From: Luteolibacter sp. SL250
GTDB taxonomy: Bacteria > Verrucomicrobiota > Verrucomicrobiia > Verrucomicrobiales > Akkermansiaceae
Reading direction: 5' to 3'
Length of the DNA: 64,000 nucleotides
NCBI RefSeq assembly: GCF_026625605.1
Contig: NZ_CP113054.1
Location: forward strand, 4,774,001 to 4,838,000
Shown here: piece by piece, positions 42,621-50,676 of the stretch
How positions within the stretch are numbered: the stretch's first letter is position 1
How the letters are laid out: the number at the start of each line of letters is the position of its first letter
Notes under the pieces: model-generated
The model's database searches: none
Seen by the model: the letters and a program-made list of their open reading frames with translations, nothing else
Told to the model about the DNA's origin: nothing
Position numbers and translations under genes: made by a program

Positions 42621-44579
42621 ATGAGCAAGTCATCGAAGGTCAAACCCACGCCCGAAGTCATCCACAAGCCCTCGAAGGAATTCTCCGCCAAGGCCCGCAT
42701 CCCTTCGATGGCGGCCTACAAGAAGCTCTACAAGGAGTCGATCGACAAGCCGGAGAAGTTCTGGGCCAAGGAGGCGAAGGAACTCACCTGGCAGAAACCA
42801 TGGTCGAAGGTCCTGGACTGGAAGGCCCCTTTCGCCAAGTGGTTCGACGGCGGCAAGCTCAACGTCTGTGAGAACTGCGTGGACCGCCATGCTTTCGGCG
42901 CGCGCAAGAACAAGGCCGCCATCATCTGGGAGGGCGAACCCGGCGACCGCCGCGTGATCACCTACGGCCAGCTCCACAAGGAGGTCTGCCGCTTCGCCAA
43001 CGTCCTCGAGAAAAACGGCATCAAGAAGAACGACCGCGTTCTCATCTACATGCCGATGGTGCCGGAGGCGGCCATCGCCATGCTGGCCTGCGCGCGCATC
43101 GGCGCGGTCCACAACGTGGTCTTCGGTGGCTTCGCCTCGGAGGCGATCCTGGACCGTCTGGAGGATTCCGGTTCCGTCGCGGTGATCACCGCGGACGGCG
43201 GCTGGCGCCGCGGCAAGGTCATCCCGCTCAAGCCCGCGGTCGATGAGGCCCTCTCCCGCTACACCGCCGCGAAGATCAAGCGCGTGATCGTGCTCAAGCG
43301 GACCGGCAACGACATCAAGATGGTTTCCGGCCGCGACTCCTGGTGGCACGAGGAGGTCACCGAGGTGTCGAACAAGCATGTCGCGAAGCCCTTCGACTCC
43401 GAGCACCCGCTCTTCGTCCTCTACACCTCCGGTTCCACCGGAAAACCGAAAGGCATCCTCCACACCTCCGGCGGCTACCTCACCGGCACCTACGCGACCT
43501 GCAAGTACATCTTCGACATGCGGGATGAGGACGTCTACTGGTGCACCGCCGATGTTGGCTGGATCACCGGCCACTCCTACATCGTCTACGGACCGCTCGC
43601 CAATGGCGCGACCCAGGTGATGTATGAAGGCGCGCCGAACGAGCCGGACTTCGGCCGCTTCTGGAAGATGATCGAGGAATACGGCGTGACCATCTTCTAC
43701 ACCGCGCCCACCGCCATCCGCGCCTTCATCAAGGCGGGCGATCATTTCCCGGCCGGCTACGACCTTTCCTCCCTCCGCCTGCTCGGCTCCGTCGGGGAAC
43801 CGATCAATCCCGAGGCCTGGAACTGGTACCACAAGCACATCGGCGGCGGGCGCTGCCCGATCGTCGATACCTGGTGGCAGACGGAAACCGGCGCGATCCT
43901 CATCTCACCGATCCCCGGTGCGACGCCCTGCAAGCCAGGCACCGCCACCCATCCGTTCTTCGGCATCGACGCCGCCATCCTCGATGACGCCGGCAAGGAG
44001 TGCAAACCGAACGAGGACGGCCGCCTGGTCATCCGCAAGCCATGGCCGTCCATGACCCGCACGATCTACGGCGACAAGGCGCGCTTCAAGAAGACCTACT
44101 TCTCCGACTACCCCGGCCTCTACACCGCGGGTGACGGCGCCCGCAGGGACAAAGACGGCAACTTCTGGATCATCGGCCGTCTCGACGACGTACTGAACGT
44201 CTCCGGCCACCGTCTCGGCACGGCGGAGATCGAGAGCGCGCTGGTCGCCCACCCTGCGGTGGCGGAGGCAGCCGTCGTCGGCCGCCCGGATGACATGAAA
44301 GGCCAGGCCGTCGCCGCGTTCGTCACCCTCAAGAGCGGCTTCCAGGAGTCGGAGCACCTCATCATCGAGCTGCGCAACCACGTCGGCAAACTCATCGGCG
44401 CCATCGCCAAACCGGACGACATCTATTGCACCCCCGGCTTGCCGAAAACCCGTTCCGGCAAGATCATGCGCCGCCTGCTGAAGGAACTGGTCACCAAGGG
44501 AGAGATCAGCGGCAACATCACCACCCTGGAGGACTACAACGTCATCACCGCACTCCAGGAGAAGGTGAAGAAAAAATAG
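42621..44579 (+). CDS. acs: Acetyl-CoA synthetase (AMP-forming)
   Basis: The 652-residue product has the full Acs architecture: the N-terminal block ([20 protein letters not shown]), AMP-binding P-loop [37 protein letters not shown] and the hinge [21 protein letters not shown]. The C-terminal [13 protein letters not shown] carries the catalytic Lys that is regulated by acetylation in this family. It activates acetate to acetyl-CoA through acetyl-AMP in the cytoplasm. The usual length is about 650, so it is complete. A coiled-coil gene follows after 16 bases and may be cotranscribed. Confidence 0.97.
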   Translation: MSKSSKVKPTPEVIHKPSKEFSAKARIPSMAAYKKLYKESIDKPEKFWAKEAKELTWQKPWSKVLDWKAPFAKWFDGGKLNVCENCVDRHAFGARKNKAAIIWEGEPGDRRVITYGQLHKEVCRFANVLEKNGIKKNDRVLIYMPMVPEAAIAMLACARIGAVHNVVFGGFASEAILDRLEDSGSVAVITADGGWRRGKVIPLKPAVDEALSRYTAAKIKRVIVLKRTGNDIKMVSGRDSWWHEEVTEVSNKHVAKPFDSEHPLFVLYTSGSTGKPKGILHTSGGYLTGTYATCKYIFDMRDEDVYWCTADVGWITGHSYIVYGPLANGATQVMYEGAPNEPDFGRFWKMIEEYGVTIFYTAPTAIRAFIKAGDHFPAGYDLSSLRLLGSVGEPINPEAWNWYHKHIGGGRCPIVDTWWQTETGAILISPIPGATPCKPGTATHPFFGIDAAILDDAGKECKPNEDGRLVIRKPWPSMTRTIYGDKARFKKTYFSDYPGLYTAGDGARRDKDGNFWIIGRLDDVLNVSGHRLGTAEIESALVAHPAVAEAAVVGRPDDMKGQAVAAFVTLKSGFQESEHLIIELRNHVGKLIGAIAKPDDIYCTPGLPKTRSGKIMRRLLKELVTKGEISGNITTLEDYNVITALQEKVKKK

Positions 44580-44595
44580 GTTCCAGCCCATCTTC

Positions 44596-45474
44596 ATGAC
44601 GCCCACACGCTATTTCCTCTCACGCATCGCCCACACGCTGGGCATCCACCGGCGCAACCAGCGCATGAGCGATGCCGCGAGTGAGACCCATCTGCTGCGT
44701 GATGCGGAGGCTTACCTTGGAGCGATGGTCTGGAGGAAGGTGGAGGACATCGAATCCCTTTCCTCCAGCTACTGGAACCTGCGGAAGCTTTCCCAGGAGC
44801 AGGAAGCGATCTCCACCGGGATCGCCTCCTGCCAGGAGAAGCTGAACAAGGCCCATGAAGACCGTGCCGCGTTGCTCAACACCGTCTCCGAACCCGAGCA
44901 AAAGCTCCTCACGGAGAAGGCAGGGATCGTGGCGGAACTCGGCACGCTTTCCACCAGACGGGACGAGATCGTGGCTGCCGCCAAGGAGATCCGGAAGTCC
45001 TACGAAGGCCTGAAGGTGAAGTCCGAAGTGCTGGCCAACCAGACCGGCGACACCAAACCGGCCGCCGCCGAGATCGACAAGCTCAACACCTCCCTCAGCC
45101 AACTGAAGGAACGTTTCACCTCATTGAAAGAGGAGCGGACACGGATCAGCGAGGACATCATCAAGGGAGACCAGAGAATCAACGAGCTGGCTGAGAAGAT
45201 CCAATCCTTCAGGAAATCCCAGCATGACAACGCCTCGAAGGCGATCCAGTCCATCGGTGACGCGAACAAGGACATTTCCTCTCTGCGGGCGGAGTATGGC
45301 ATCCTGGACACCAGGATGTCCCAGCTCCACGCGGAGATCGGCAAACACGTGAGCCGCAATGCATACGGTGACCCGGCCTGTGCGGAAGCGGTGAAGGATC
45401 ACCGGGGGCTCGTTGATGTGATGCAGGCATTGAGGAAATCCATCACCCTCAACTATCGCCTGGCGGATATGTAA
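44596..45474 (+). CDS. Cytoplasmic coiled-coil protein of unknown function
   Basis: The 292-residue product is almost entirely helical. Residues about 60-250 are rich in Glu, Lys, Gln and Ser with heptad spacing (IASCQEKLNKAHEDRAALLNTV, LSQLKERFTSLKEERTRISEDI). No signal peptide or membrane helix is visible. The short conserved C-terminus (YGDPACAEAVKDHRGLVDVMQALRKSI) looks like a distinct module. I do not recognise the family. A second possible start is the ATG at 44668 (MSDAASETHLL). It follows acs by 16 bases, and its TAA stop is the first triplet of a TAAGGAG repeat motif. Confidence 0.65.
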   Translation: MTPTRYFLSRIAHTLGIHRRNQRMSDAASETHLLRDAEAYLGAMVWRKVEDIESLSSSYWNLRKLSQEQEAISTGIASCQEKLNKAHEDRAALLNTVSEPEQKLLTEKAGIVAELGTLSTRRDEIVAAAKEIRKSYEGLKVKSEVLANQTGDTKPAAAEIDKLNTSLSQLKERFTSLKEERTRISEDIIKGDQRINELAEKIQSFRKSQHDNASKAIQSIGDANKDISSLRAEYGILDTRMSQLHAEIGKHVSRNAYGDPACAEAVKDHRGLVDVMQALRKSITLNYRLADM

Positions 45475-45546
45475 GGAGCGGAGGGATGATGCGTGATCGG
45501 CTCCGTGTTCCGCTTCAAGCCGTGGTAAGGAGGGCGGACATTGCGG
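45472..45546. repeat. REP-like element, partial copy between convergent genes
   Basis: TAAGGAG occurs at 45472-45478, where TAA is the stop codon of the coiled-coil gene. GGCTCCGTGTTCC (45499-45511) exactly repeats 27750-27762. TAAGGAGGGCGGACATTGCGG (45526-45546) repeats the left half of the intact palindrome at 24124-24144 with two changes. The right half of the palindrome is missing; the next three bases are the stop codon of the convergent EF-hand gene. Confidence 0.65.
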
Positions 45547-45858
45547 TCAATGGGTGTGATCGGCACGCTGCTCGGCCTCATCAAGGCGCTTGAAGCCACG
45601 CTGCGCCTCACGCAGGGAGATGGTCCGGCTCTTGTCCCGGTCATAGAAATCAATAATCTCCGAAGGAGGATGGCCGGTGGATTTCTGGGCAGCCACCAGT
45701 TCGCCGGAATCCAGCTCACCGTCACCATTCAAGTCATACCGGTCGAACTTCTCCAGCAGACCGATCATCTGCTTCTCAACCTTGGTTTCAGGAACGATGG
45801 GCCCTGGTCCGGAACATGCGGCAATCAGCGGGAGAACAAGGAGAGGTGCGAACTTCAT
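45547..45858 (-). CDS. EF-hand lipoprotein
   Basis: The 103-residue product starts MKFAPLLVLPLIAACSG, a lipoprotein signal with Cys15 after Ala-Ala. Two EF-hand loops are visible: DLNGDGELDSGE (residues about 42-53), complete, and DRDKSRTISLRE (about 73-84), with the usual D-x-D/N-x-S spacing. It probably binds calcium at the outer or inner membrane face. The C-terminus is acidic and His-containing. No partner is evident; it converges on the coiled-coil gene and is divergent from rlmH. Small EF-hand lipoproteins are common in this phylum. Confidence 0.8.
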   Translation of the reverse strand: MKFAPLLVLPLIAACSGPGPIVPETKVEKQMIGLLEKFDRYDLNGDGELDSGELVAAQKSTGHPPSEIIDFYDRDKSRTISLREAQRGFKRLDEAEQRADHTH

Positions 45859-45911
45859 GCAGGAATGAAGTTGGCGTATGCCACAGCGCCGGGCAAGCTC
45901 CGAAGCATTCC

Positions 45912-46355
45912 ATGCAAGTCCGGATCATCGCCGCGGGCAAACCCGCCCTCGCCTTCGCCAAAGCCGGGGTTGAAGAGTACCTGAAGCGCCTTTCCCGCTT
46001 CGGAAGCCATGAGCTGGTGATCATCAAGGCAGGCTCCCAGGATGATGTCTCTTCCCGCCTGCTGGAGCGCTCGGAAGGCTCATTCAGGATCGGACTGGAC
46101 GAACGCGGAAAAGCCCTGGCAACCCGCGCCTTCCACCAGCAACTGGAGACATTGGAACTCCGCGGGGACGTGAAATCCGTCTCCTTCCTGATCGGCGCGG
46201 CGGACGGACACAATGAAACCCTGCGGAAGAGCTGTGATCTGCTGATCTCCGTCTCTCCGTTCACCCTGCAGCACGAGCTGGCCCTGGTGATCCTGCTGGA
46301 GCAGCTCTACCGGGTCGCCTCACTGAAGGCGGGCATGCCCTATCACAGGGATTGA
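45912..46355 (+). CDS. rlmH: 23S rRNA pseudouridine-1915 N3-methyltransferase
   Basis: The start is ATG 45912 (MQVRIIAAGKPALAFAKAGVEEYLKRL); the longer frame upstream overlaps the divergent lipoprotein gene. The 147-residue product has the SPOUT knot of RlmH: SFLIGAADGHNE (motif corresponding to I-G-G-A-x-G), SVSPFTLQHELALVILLEQLYRVASLKAG and the terminal PYHRD. The consensus second Gly of IGGA is Ala here. It methylates pseudouridine 1915 in helix 69 of 23S rRNA using SAM. The length is slightly under the usual 155. Confidence 0.93.
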   Translation: MQVRIIAAGKPALAFAKAGVEEYLKRLSRFGSHELVIIKAGSQDDVSSRLLERSEGSFRIGLDERGKALATRAFHQQLETLELRGDVKSVSFLIGAADGHNETLRKSCDLLISVSPFTLQHELALVILLEQLYRVASLKAGMPYHRD

Positions 46356-46372
46356 GCGGAACTCCGCGCGCC

Positions 46373-46561
46373 TCAACGGCGGTAGCGGTTCTGCTCCATC
46401 ATCCCGAACTGTCCCTGGCCTTGTCCGGCGACCGGGGTGTTCCATGGAATCTGGCTGCTCTGGCTGCCTGGAGGCGGAGTGGGCTTCTTCTCCACTTCCT
46501 TGAGGCAGGAAACCAACCCGAGCGAGGAGGCTGCAACGGCAAGTGTGATGATGACACGCAT
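46373..46561 (-). CDS. Small lipoprotein
   Basis: The 62-residue product begins MRVIITLAVAASSLGLVSCLKEVEKKP, with a lipoprotein signal and Cys19 after Val-Ser. The mature part is Pro-, Gln- and Gly-rich (PTPPPGSQSSQIPWN, GQGQGQFGMMEQNRYRR) and probably unstructured. No family is recognised. It is convergent with rlmH and lies just beyond the terminator of the next minus-strand gene, so it must have its own promoter in a short space. The clear lipobox is the main reason for calling it. Confidence 0.6.
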   Translation of the reverse strand: MRVIITLAVAASSLGLVSCLKEVEKKPTPPPGSQSSQIPWNTPVAGQGQGQFGMMEQNRYRR

Positions 46562-46572
46562 GGACAGAGCGT

Positions 46573-46610
46573 AAAAAAAGCTCCGCGGCTGGCAAGCCTG
46601 CGGAGCTTTT
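46573..46610 (-). terminator. Intrinsic terminator of coiled-coil gene 46631-47440
   Basis: AGCTCCGC-GGCT (46579-46590) pairs with AGCC-GCGGAGCT (46595-46607, one bulged T), and the minus strand continues with seven T (46573-46579). It could also work weakly on the plus strand because TTTT follows there. Confidence 0.85.
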
Positions 46611-46630
46611 AAAATTCAGACGGCCTGGCT

Positions 46631-47440
46631 TCAGTTGGCGGCAGGCTGGGCGACGATCACCCGGTCACCCGGCTGGATGCGCACGCCGGGAGCGAGGCTT
46701 TCAAGCTCGATGTCGGCGATGGTCTGGGTGGCTTCGATCGAGGTGGGCTTCACACGGCCGATGAACTGGCCGTCGCGCTTCACCAGCAGGCTGGTCTGCG
46801 GGGTGAATCCGGAGTTCGAACCGGCACCGATGACGAGGAATCCCCAGTCCTGGTTGACGGCGGTCACCACGGCTTCCATCGCGTTGCGGCTGATGCGGAC
46901 GCTGCTTTCCACGGCACGGTCGCTGAGGCGCTTGGACTCCCCGCGGGTGGAGGTGATCTTCTTCTGCGCGCCGTCGATGAGGGCGGTCAGCTCCTCCATG
47001 CGGGCCTTCTTCGTTTTGACGTTGGCTTCGATCTTGGCGACTTCATCACCAATGTTGTCGATGTTGACGTTGGTGCCGATGTCCTTGAGCAGCTTGTTGA
47101 GCTCATCCACCGCCTTGTTGAGGTCGGCGAGTTCCTGCTGCTGGGTGGCGAGGGTGGTGTCGATCCCGGCGATGTCACGCTTGATGGAGCTTTCGGAAGC
47201 CTTCAGGGCCGCCAGGGCGCTGTTGACGTCCTCACGCTTCTTGTTGGCGTCGGTCAGGGCCGTGCGCTCGTTGTCGCGCTCCTTCTCGGTCGCGGTGGCT
47301 TCGGCGCGGACCTTCTCCTCTTCCGCTTTCTTTTCGAGGCGGATGCTTTGCTGGTCGGCGAATTTCTGGGACTGGGCGAAGGAGAAAAACGCGGCGGCGC
47401 CAGCGGCCAGAATCAATAGAACGTTAGAGACAACTTTCAT
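46631..47440 (-). CDS. Membrane-anchored coiled-coil protein with C-terminal beta domain (paralogue B)
   Basis: The 269-residue product has one N-terminal membrane helix (MKVVSNVLLILAAGAAAFFSFAQ), a long coiled coil (residues about 30-185, rich in Glu, Lys, Ala) and a compact beta domain of about 70 residues (NQDWGFLVIGAGSNSGFTPQTSLLVKRDGQFIGRV ... GVRIQPGDRVIV). The beta domain aligns by eye with that of the upstream neighbour 47488-48318, so the two are tandem paralogues. It recalls the FlgT C-terminal or MreC-type barrels, where G-x-x-x-G-D-x-V ends a strand. The domain should lie in the periplasm. Function unknown; it ends at a strong terminator. Confidence 0.7.
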   Translation of the reverse strand: MKVVSNVLLILAAGAAAFFSFAQSQKFADQQSIRLEKKAEEEKVRAEATATEKERDNERTALTDANKKREDVNSALAALKASESSIKRDIAGIDTTLATQQQELADLNKAVDELNKLLKDIGTNVNIDNIGDEVAKIEANVKTKKARMEELTALIDGAQKKITSTRGESKRLSDRAVESSVRISRNAMEAVVTAVNQDWGFLVIGAGSNSGFTPQTSLLVKRDGQFIGRVKPTSIEATQTIADIELESLAPGVRIQPGDRVIVAQPAAN

Positions 47441-47487
47441 CGGGGTTCTTTGGAGAGTTTTTTTGGAAAAAGGGTTTTTTCGTCGAT

Positions 47488-48318
47488 TCAGTTGGAAGGA
47501 GCCGGGACCGTTCCCTTGGAAGCGGCGCCAGGCGTCGCAGGCGGCGTCACCTTGGCACCCGGCACCACCAGATCACCGGGAGAAAGGGTGACATCCTCCT
47601 TCATGGTGTCAGGAATGATGCTCGCGGAGGAGGTGTTGCGCTCGACAGCGGTCACCAGGAGTTTGGCGATGACCTCGTCATCACGGACAACGTCGAGGGT
47701 GGAGTTGGTGATGACACCGGCGGTGTTGCCGGAGGAAAGGGTCACGAAGCCCCAGTTCGGATAAACCGCGCTGACGCGTGTGCGGAGGTTCGGGAAGGAC
47801 TCACCCTTGGAACGGAGTTCGACCTGCTTGCGCTGCTCTGCGACCTGTCCTTCAACCCGGGTGTTCTCAGCGGTGAGGTTGGCCAGCTTCGCTTCGGAGG
47901 TGGCGACGGCGTCGTCGAGTTCCTTGGACTCGTTGATCATGGTGCCGAGCTTGCTGGCGAGGTCACGGATGTTGCCGAGGGAGTCGGTCTTCTCACGGGC
48001 CTGGTCGAGCTTCGCCTTGTTGCCTTCAGCTTCCGCGGCCTTGGTTTCCTTGGCCTTGGTCAGTTCCTCGTTGGCCTTCTGCTGCTCGTCGCGCTGGGCT
48101 TCGACTTTGGGAATTTCAGCAAGAACGGCTTCTTTCTCAGCCTTGGTTTCATCCCGATCCTTGATGGCGGCATTTTTGCGTGCCTCCGTCTTCGCAAGGG
48201 CCGCCTCGGCCGCCTGCCGGTTCTCGATTTCAACTTTGTAGGCGTTCTTGTTTTTCAGACCGATAAAGGCGGCGATCGCCAACGTAACGAGTGTGAGGGT
48301 TCCGAAGATTTTGGACAT
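47488..48318 (-). CDS. Membrane-anchored coiled-coil protein with C-terminal beta domain (paralogue A)
   Basis: The 276-residue product has an N-terminal anchor (MSKIFGTLTLVTLAIAAFIGLKN), a coiled coil (residues about 28-180, for example EKEAVLAEIPKVEAQRDEQQKANEEL) and a beta domain (YPNWGFVTLSSGNTAGVITNSTLDVVRD ... VTLSPGDLVV). N/D-W-G-F near the domain start and S/Q-P-G-D-x-V near its end are shared with the next gene. A Pro/Ala tail follows. The pair lies 47 bases apart and is presumably cotranscribed. Possible roles are a periplasmic scaffold or a partner of the cell-wall or export machinery; nothing in the sequence decides this. Divergent from an ABC exporter gene. Confidence 0.7.
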   Translation of the reverse strand: MSKIFGTLTLVTLAIAAFIGLKNKNAYKVEIENRQAAEAALAKTEARKNAAIKDRDETKAEKEAVLAEIPKVEAQRDEQQKANEELTKAKETKAAEAEGNKAKLDQAREKTDSLGNIRDLASKLGTMINESKELDDAVATSEAKLANLTAENTRVEGQVAEQRKQVELRSKGESFPNLRTRVSAVYPNWGFVTLSSGNTAGVITNSTLDVVRDDEVIAKLLVTAVERNTSSASIIPDTMKEDVTLSPGDLVVPGAKVTPPATPGAASKGTVPAPSN

Positions 48319-48471
48319 GGGGTTTTATTGTGAAACTTTGGATTCCGCGTGTGGGCAAAACATTAGGAGTTCCCTTTTCCCCACGGCAATCCAAATTTCC
48401 GCGTGCCGCGGCAATAATTTAGCGCGGATTCACAAAGTAATCACATCAGACAGCCCACCCCGCCGTCTTCC

Positions 48472-50208
48472 ATGCAGTCCATTTTCCGTGTTTTCCTCTA
48501 CCTCCGGAACTATCCGGTCCTTGCATCCGCCCAGCTTTTTTGTGCGGTGGGGATGACCGCCGCGGTTTTCGTGTTCCCGAAAGCGACCGGCTATGTGGTG
48601 GACCACATCATTCCGGATGCTTCGCGGCATGGTGAATTTTTGTTTTGGATCTGCGTCGCGCTCTCCGGCTTCCTCGCCCGGGAAGGGCTGAATGCATTGC
48701 GCATTCTCCTGAACAATGTGTTCGAGCAGAAGGTCATCTACGACATCCGGTCGGACCTTTATGAAAAGATCCAACGCCTGCCCCTCCAGTGGTTCGACAC
48801 CCGGCGGACGGGCGACATCATGACCCGCGTGGTGGAGGACGTGACGAACATGGAGCGGGTCCTCATCGACGGCATCGAGCAGGGCCTCATCGCCCTGCTG
48901 CAGGTGGTGGGAATCGGCGTGGTGCTTTTCATCCTCAACCCCGGGGTCGCGGCGTGGGCCACCCTGCCGGTGCCGCTGCTCGCCGTGGGAGCCTGGATTT
49001 ACTCGACGCAGGGCCGCGACCGCTACCGCAACCAGCGGGATGCGGCATCCGACCTCAACGCCCTGCTGCACGACAACATTTCCGGCGTCCGCCAGATCAA
49101 GGCGTATGCCGCGGAGCGGGAGGAGCATGCCCGGTTCAACCACTACTCGGACGCACTCCGCACCGCCTCCCTGCGGATGATGAAATGGTGGGCCATCTAC
49201 TCGCCGGGCATGTCCTTCGTACGGATGACGGGCTATGTCCTGGTGCTGGCGTTCGGCGGCGCGAAGGTGATGGACGGAACCATGACCATCGGAGCGTTCA
49301 CCCAGTTCCTGCTCTACCTCTCGCTGTTCTATGAGCCGATCGGCCAGCTCAACAACCTGACCCAGATGCTGCTCTCCGGCCGCGCCGCCGCCGATCGCGT
49401 CTTTGAGATCCTCGACTCCGGGGATGAGCCGAACTCCACCGATGGGGATGAGCTGCCCGCACACATCCGGGGCACCGTGAGGTTCGAGGGTGTTTCCTTC
49501 GCCTACCAGGAACAACCGACGCTCCACAGCGTGGATCTGCTGGCATCCGCCGGACAGACCGTCGCCCTGGTGGGGGCCACCGGCGCGGGGAAGACCACCG
49601 TCCTTTCGCTGCTCGCACGTTTCTACGAGACCACCGCCGGCAGGATCACCATCGACGGCGTCGATATCTCCACCCTGGCGAAGTCCAGCCTGCGGGACCG
49701 GCTGTCCTACGTGACCCAGGAACCCTTCCTCTTCAACGGCACCGTCCGGGAAAACCTGCTGCTGGCAAAGCGGGACGCCACGGAAGCGGAGCTGTGGGAG
49801 GCACTGGAGGCCGCGCACGCCGCGCCCTTTGTCAAAGGACTGCCCGAGCTGCTGGACACCAACGTCGGGGAGCGGGGGGTGAAGCTCTCCGGCGGGGAGA
49901 AGCAACGCCTCTCCATCGCCCGCGCGCTCCTCAAGAACGCGCCAATCCTGCTGTTGGATGAAGCGACCGCCTCCGTGGATTCCGAGACGGAGCGGCTCAT
50001 CCAGGACGCGCTCGACCGGCTGATGGAGAACCGCACCGCCTTCGTCATCGCGCACCGTCTTTCCACCATCCAGAACGCGGACCGGATCTATGTCCTGGAG
50101 AAAGGGAACGTCATCGAGGAAGGGACTCACGATGAACTGCTGGCACGCGAGGGGAAATACGCCGCCTTGTGCCGGAAGTCCTTCCTCCCGGGAGGACCGA
50201 TGTTCTGA
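48472..50208 (+). CDS. MsbA-type ABC exporter (fused membrane and ATPase domains)
   Basis: The 578-residue product has a six-helix ABC transmembrane domain (residues about 10-320) and a C-terminal ATPase. The ATPase has Walker A GATGAGKTT, Q-loop VTQEPFLFNG, signature LSGGEKQRLSIARAL, Walker B ILLLDEATASVD and the H-loop IAHRLSTI. This layout is that of MsbA and other homodimeric lipid or drug exporters of the inner membrane. The substrate is not predictable. A lipoprotein gene follows on the same strand after 62 bases, and a second exporter of the same type converges from the right. Confidence 0.9.
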   Translation: MQSIFRVFLYLRNYPVLASAQLFCAVGMTAAVFVFPKATGYVVDHIIPDASRHGEFLFWICVALSGFLAREGLNALRILLNNVFEQKVIYDIRSDLYEKIQRLPLQWFDTRRTGDIMTRVVEDVTNMERVLIDGIEQGLIALLQVVGIGVVLFILNPGVAAWATLPVPLLAVGAWIYSTQGRDRYRNQRDAASDLNALLHDNISGVRQIKAYAAEREEHARFNHYSDALRTASLRMMKWWAIYSPGMSFVRMTGYVLVLAFGGAKVMDGTMTIGAFTQFLLYLSLFYEPIGQLNNLTQMLLSGRAAADRVFEILDSGDEPNSTDGDELPAHIRGTVRFEGVSFAYQEQPTLHSVDLLASAGQTVALVGATGAGKTTVLSLLARFYETTAGRITIDGVDISTLAKSSLRDRLSYVTQEPFLFNGTVRENLLLAKRDATEAELWEALEAAHAAPFVKGLPELLDTNVGERGVKLSGGEKQRLSIARALLKNAPILLLDEATASVDSETERLIQDALDRLMENRTAFVIAHRLSTIQNADRIYVLEKGNVIEEGTHDELLAREGKYAALCRKSFLPGGPMF

Positions 50209-50270
50209 GGCCGGCGGCGTCCGCCCGTTCCGCGTTGACTCTTCCACAAACTCCTGACTGATATGGGAGT

Positions 50271-50675
50271 ATGAAGAAGAAATGGCTCCTCATGCCTTTG
50301 GCCGCCGCCGCATTCGCATCCTGCGAGAAACAGGAGCAGGCCATCCCTCCCGCCGCACCGACAGCGGAACGGAAGACTCCGGCGCCAAACAAGATCGAAC
50401 CGGTGGCGGAGACAGCACCGACAACACCACCGGCCCAGGCGGAGAACTCCGCCCCCGGAGCGGATACGGCGTCAGATCCCGGCGACACCCCTGCCCCTTC
50501 CCGGCCTGCCGTTGACGGCATCCCCGTTGCGAAGGTCGTCGAGGGCAAGCCCGGCTTCGTCTTCAGCCCCTTCAATGACAAGGTGGTGGATGTGCGGAAC
50601 CTGCCGCCCGGCACACTGGTGGCGGATCCGACTTTCCCCGCTTCCGAGAAAAAGCACTTCCGCCTTCCGCCCTGA
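50271..50675 (+). CDS. Proline-rich lipoprotein
   Basis: The 134-residue product has a lipoprotein signal (MKKKWLLMPLAAAAFASC, Cys18 after Ala-Ser). A low-complexity Pro/Ala/Thr linker follows (residues about 25-82). The conserved-looking C-terminal module VAKVVEGKPGFVFSPFNDKVVDVRNLPPGTLVADPTFP resembles a recurrent short domain in verrucomicrobial lipoproteins. The layout suggests a surface tether with a small folded tip. No enzymatic residue is seen. Its stop is one base from the end of the convergent ABC exporter gene, so the two transcripts must overlap. Confidence 0.7.
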   Translation: MKKKWLLMPLAAAAFASCEKQEQAIPPAAPTAERKTPAPNKIEPVAETAPTTPPAQAENSAPGADTASDPGDTPAPSRPAVDGIPVAKVVEGKPGFVFSPFNDKVVDVRNLPPGTLVADPTFPASEKKHFRLPP

Positions 50676-50676
50676 T

